The translations under genes and the position numbers were made by a program. DNA of 6,298 nucleotides, taken from assembly GCA_002392705.1 (NCBI GenBank), contig DGHP01000119.1, positions 1 to 6,298 of the forward strand, in the 5' to 3' direction. Numbering within the stretch: position 1 is the stretch's first letter; each line of letters opens with the position of its first letter. Shown here one piece after another: positions 6,259-6,298 of the stretch. This DNA is from Lachnospiraceae bacterium UBA3845. Its GTDB lineage: Bacteria; Bacillota; Clostridia; Lachnospirales; Lachnospiraceae. Under the pieces are notes generated by a model, which did no database searches, was not told the DNA's origin, and saw only the letters and a program-made list of their open reading frames with translations.

Positions 6259-6298
6259 ATGTCAGATCAGATTATCGTGACCGGACCGTCTGAGATCC
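6259..6298 (+). CDS. Start of an unidentified downstream gene (cut by window edge)
   Basis: Thirteen codons are visible (MSDQIIVTGPSEI) with no stop before the window ends. GAGGTG at 6245-6250 gives an 8-nt spacing to the ATG, which supports it as a real start. The fragment is too short to place in a family. It follows the helicase stop by 47 bp in the same direction, separated by a T-run hairpin, with no room for a separate promoter after that hairpin. It is therefore probably transcribed by readthrough and may be a further component of the helicase/ATPase locus. Confidence 0.55.
   Translation, partial: MSDQIIVTGPSEI

Overview
The window looks like a chromosomal segment from a Gram-positive bacterium of the Clostridia, possibly Lachnospiraceae-like. 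This is inferred from moderate GC content with AT-rich intergenic DNA, strong AGGAGG-type ribosome binding sites, a Gram-positive-style signal peptide and short hairpin/T-run terminators. No rRNA or tRNA gene is present to confirm it.

Region 1 (1-2036, minus strand) is ordinary. A secreted 5'-nucleotidase/metallophosphatase (307-1980) has a consensus -10 box upstream. It is followed after 55 bp by the N-terminal part of a GNAT-type acetyltransferase (1-251) that runs off the window edge.

Region 2 (2085-6298) is the interesting part: a compact, divergently arranged ATPase/helicase locus. On the minus strand, two P-loop-type genes are joined by an ATGA overlap. One (3369-4256) has a Walker B-like motif and a tandemly repeated tail but no Walker A. 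The other (2167-3372) is a full BrxD-like ATPase of the DUF2791/BREX ATP-binding type. They end at a terminator hairpin (2085-2117). On the plus strand, an SF2 helicase of XPB/COG1061 type (4601-6211) is followed by a short hairpin with seven T's and then, after 17 bp, by the start of another gene (6259 to the window end). No PglX methyltransferase, PglZ phosphatase or other BREX core gene lies in the window.

The genes are separated by a 344-bp divergent intergenic region (4257-4600). It holds overlapping promoter candidates, a 9-bp inverted repeat, a 12-bp direct repeat whose copies can enter alternative hairpins in the helicase leader, and a 14-bp perfect palindrome. My working interpretation is a small, possibly regulated nucleic-acid-processing or phage-defence cassette in which a BrxD-like ATPase, a Walker A-less partner and a helicase act together. 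The enzyme families rest on visible motifs; the joint function is inference. The partner gene may be a natural short form or an N-terminally truncated remnant.
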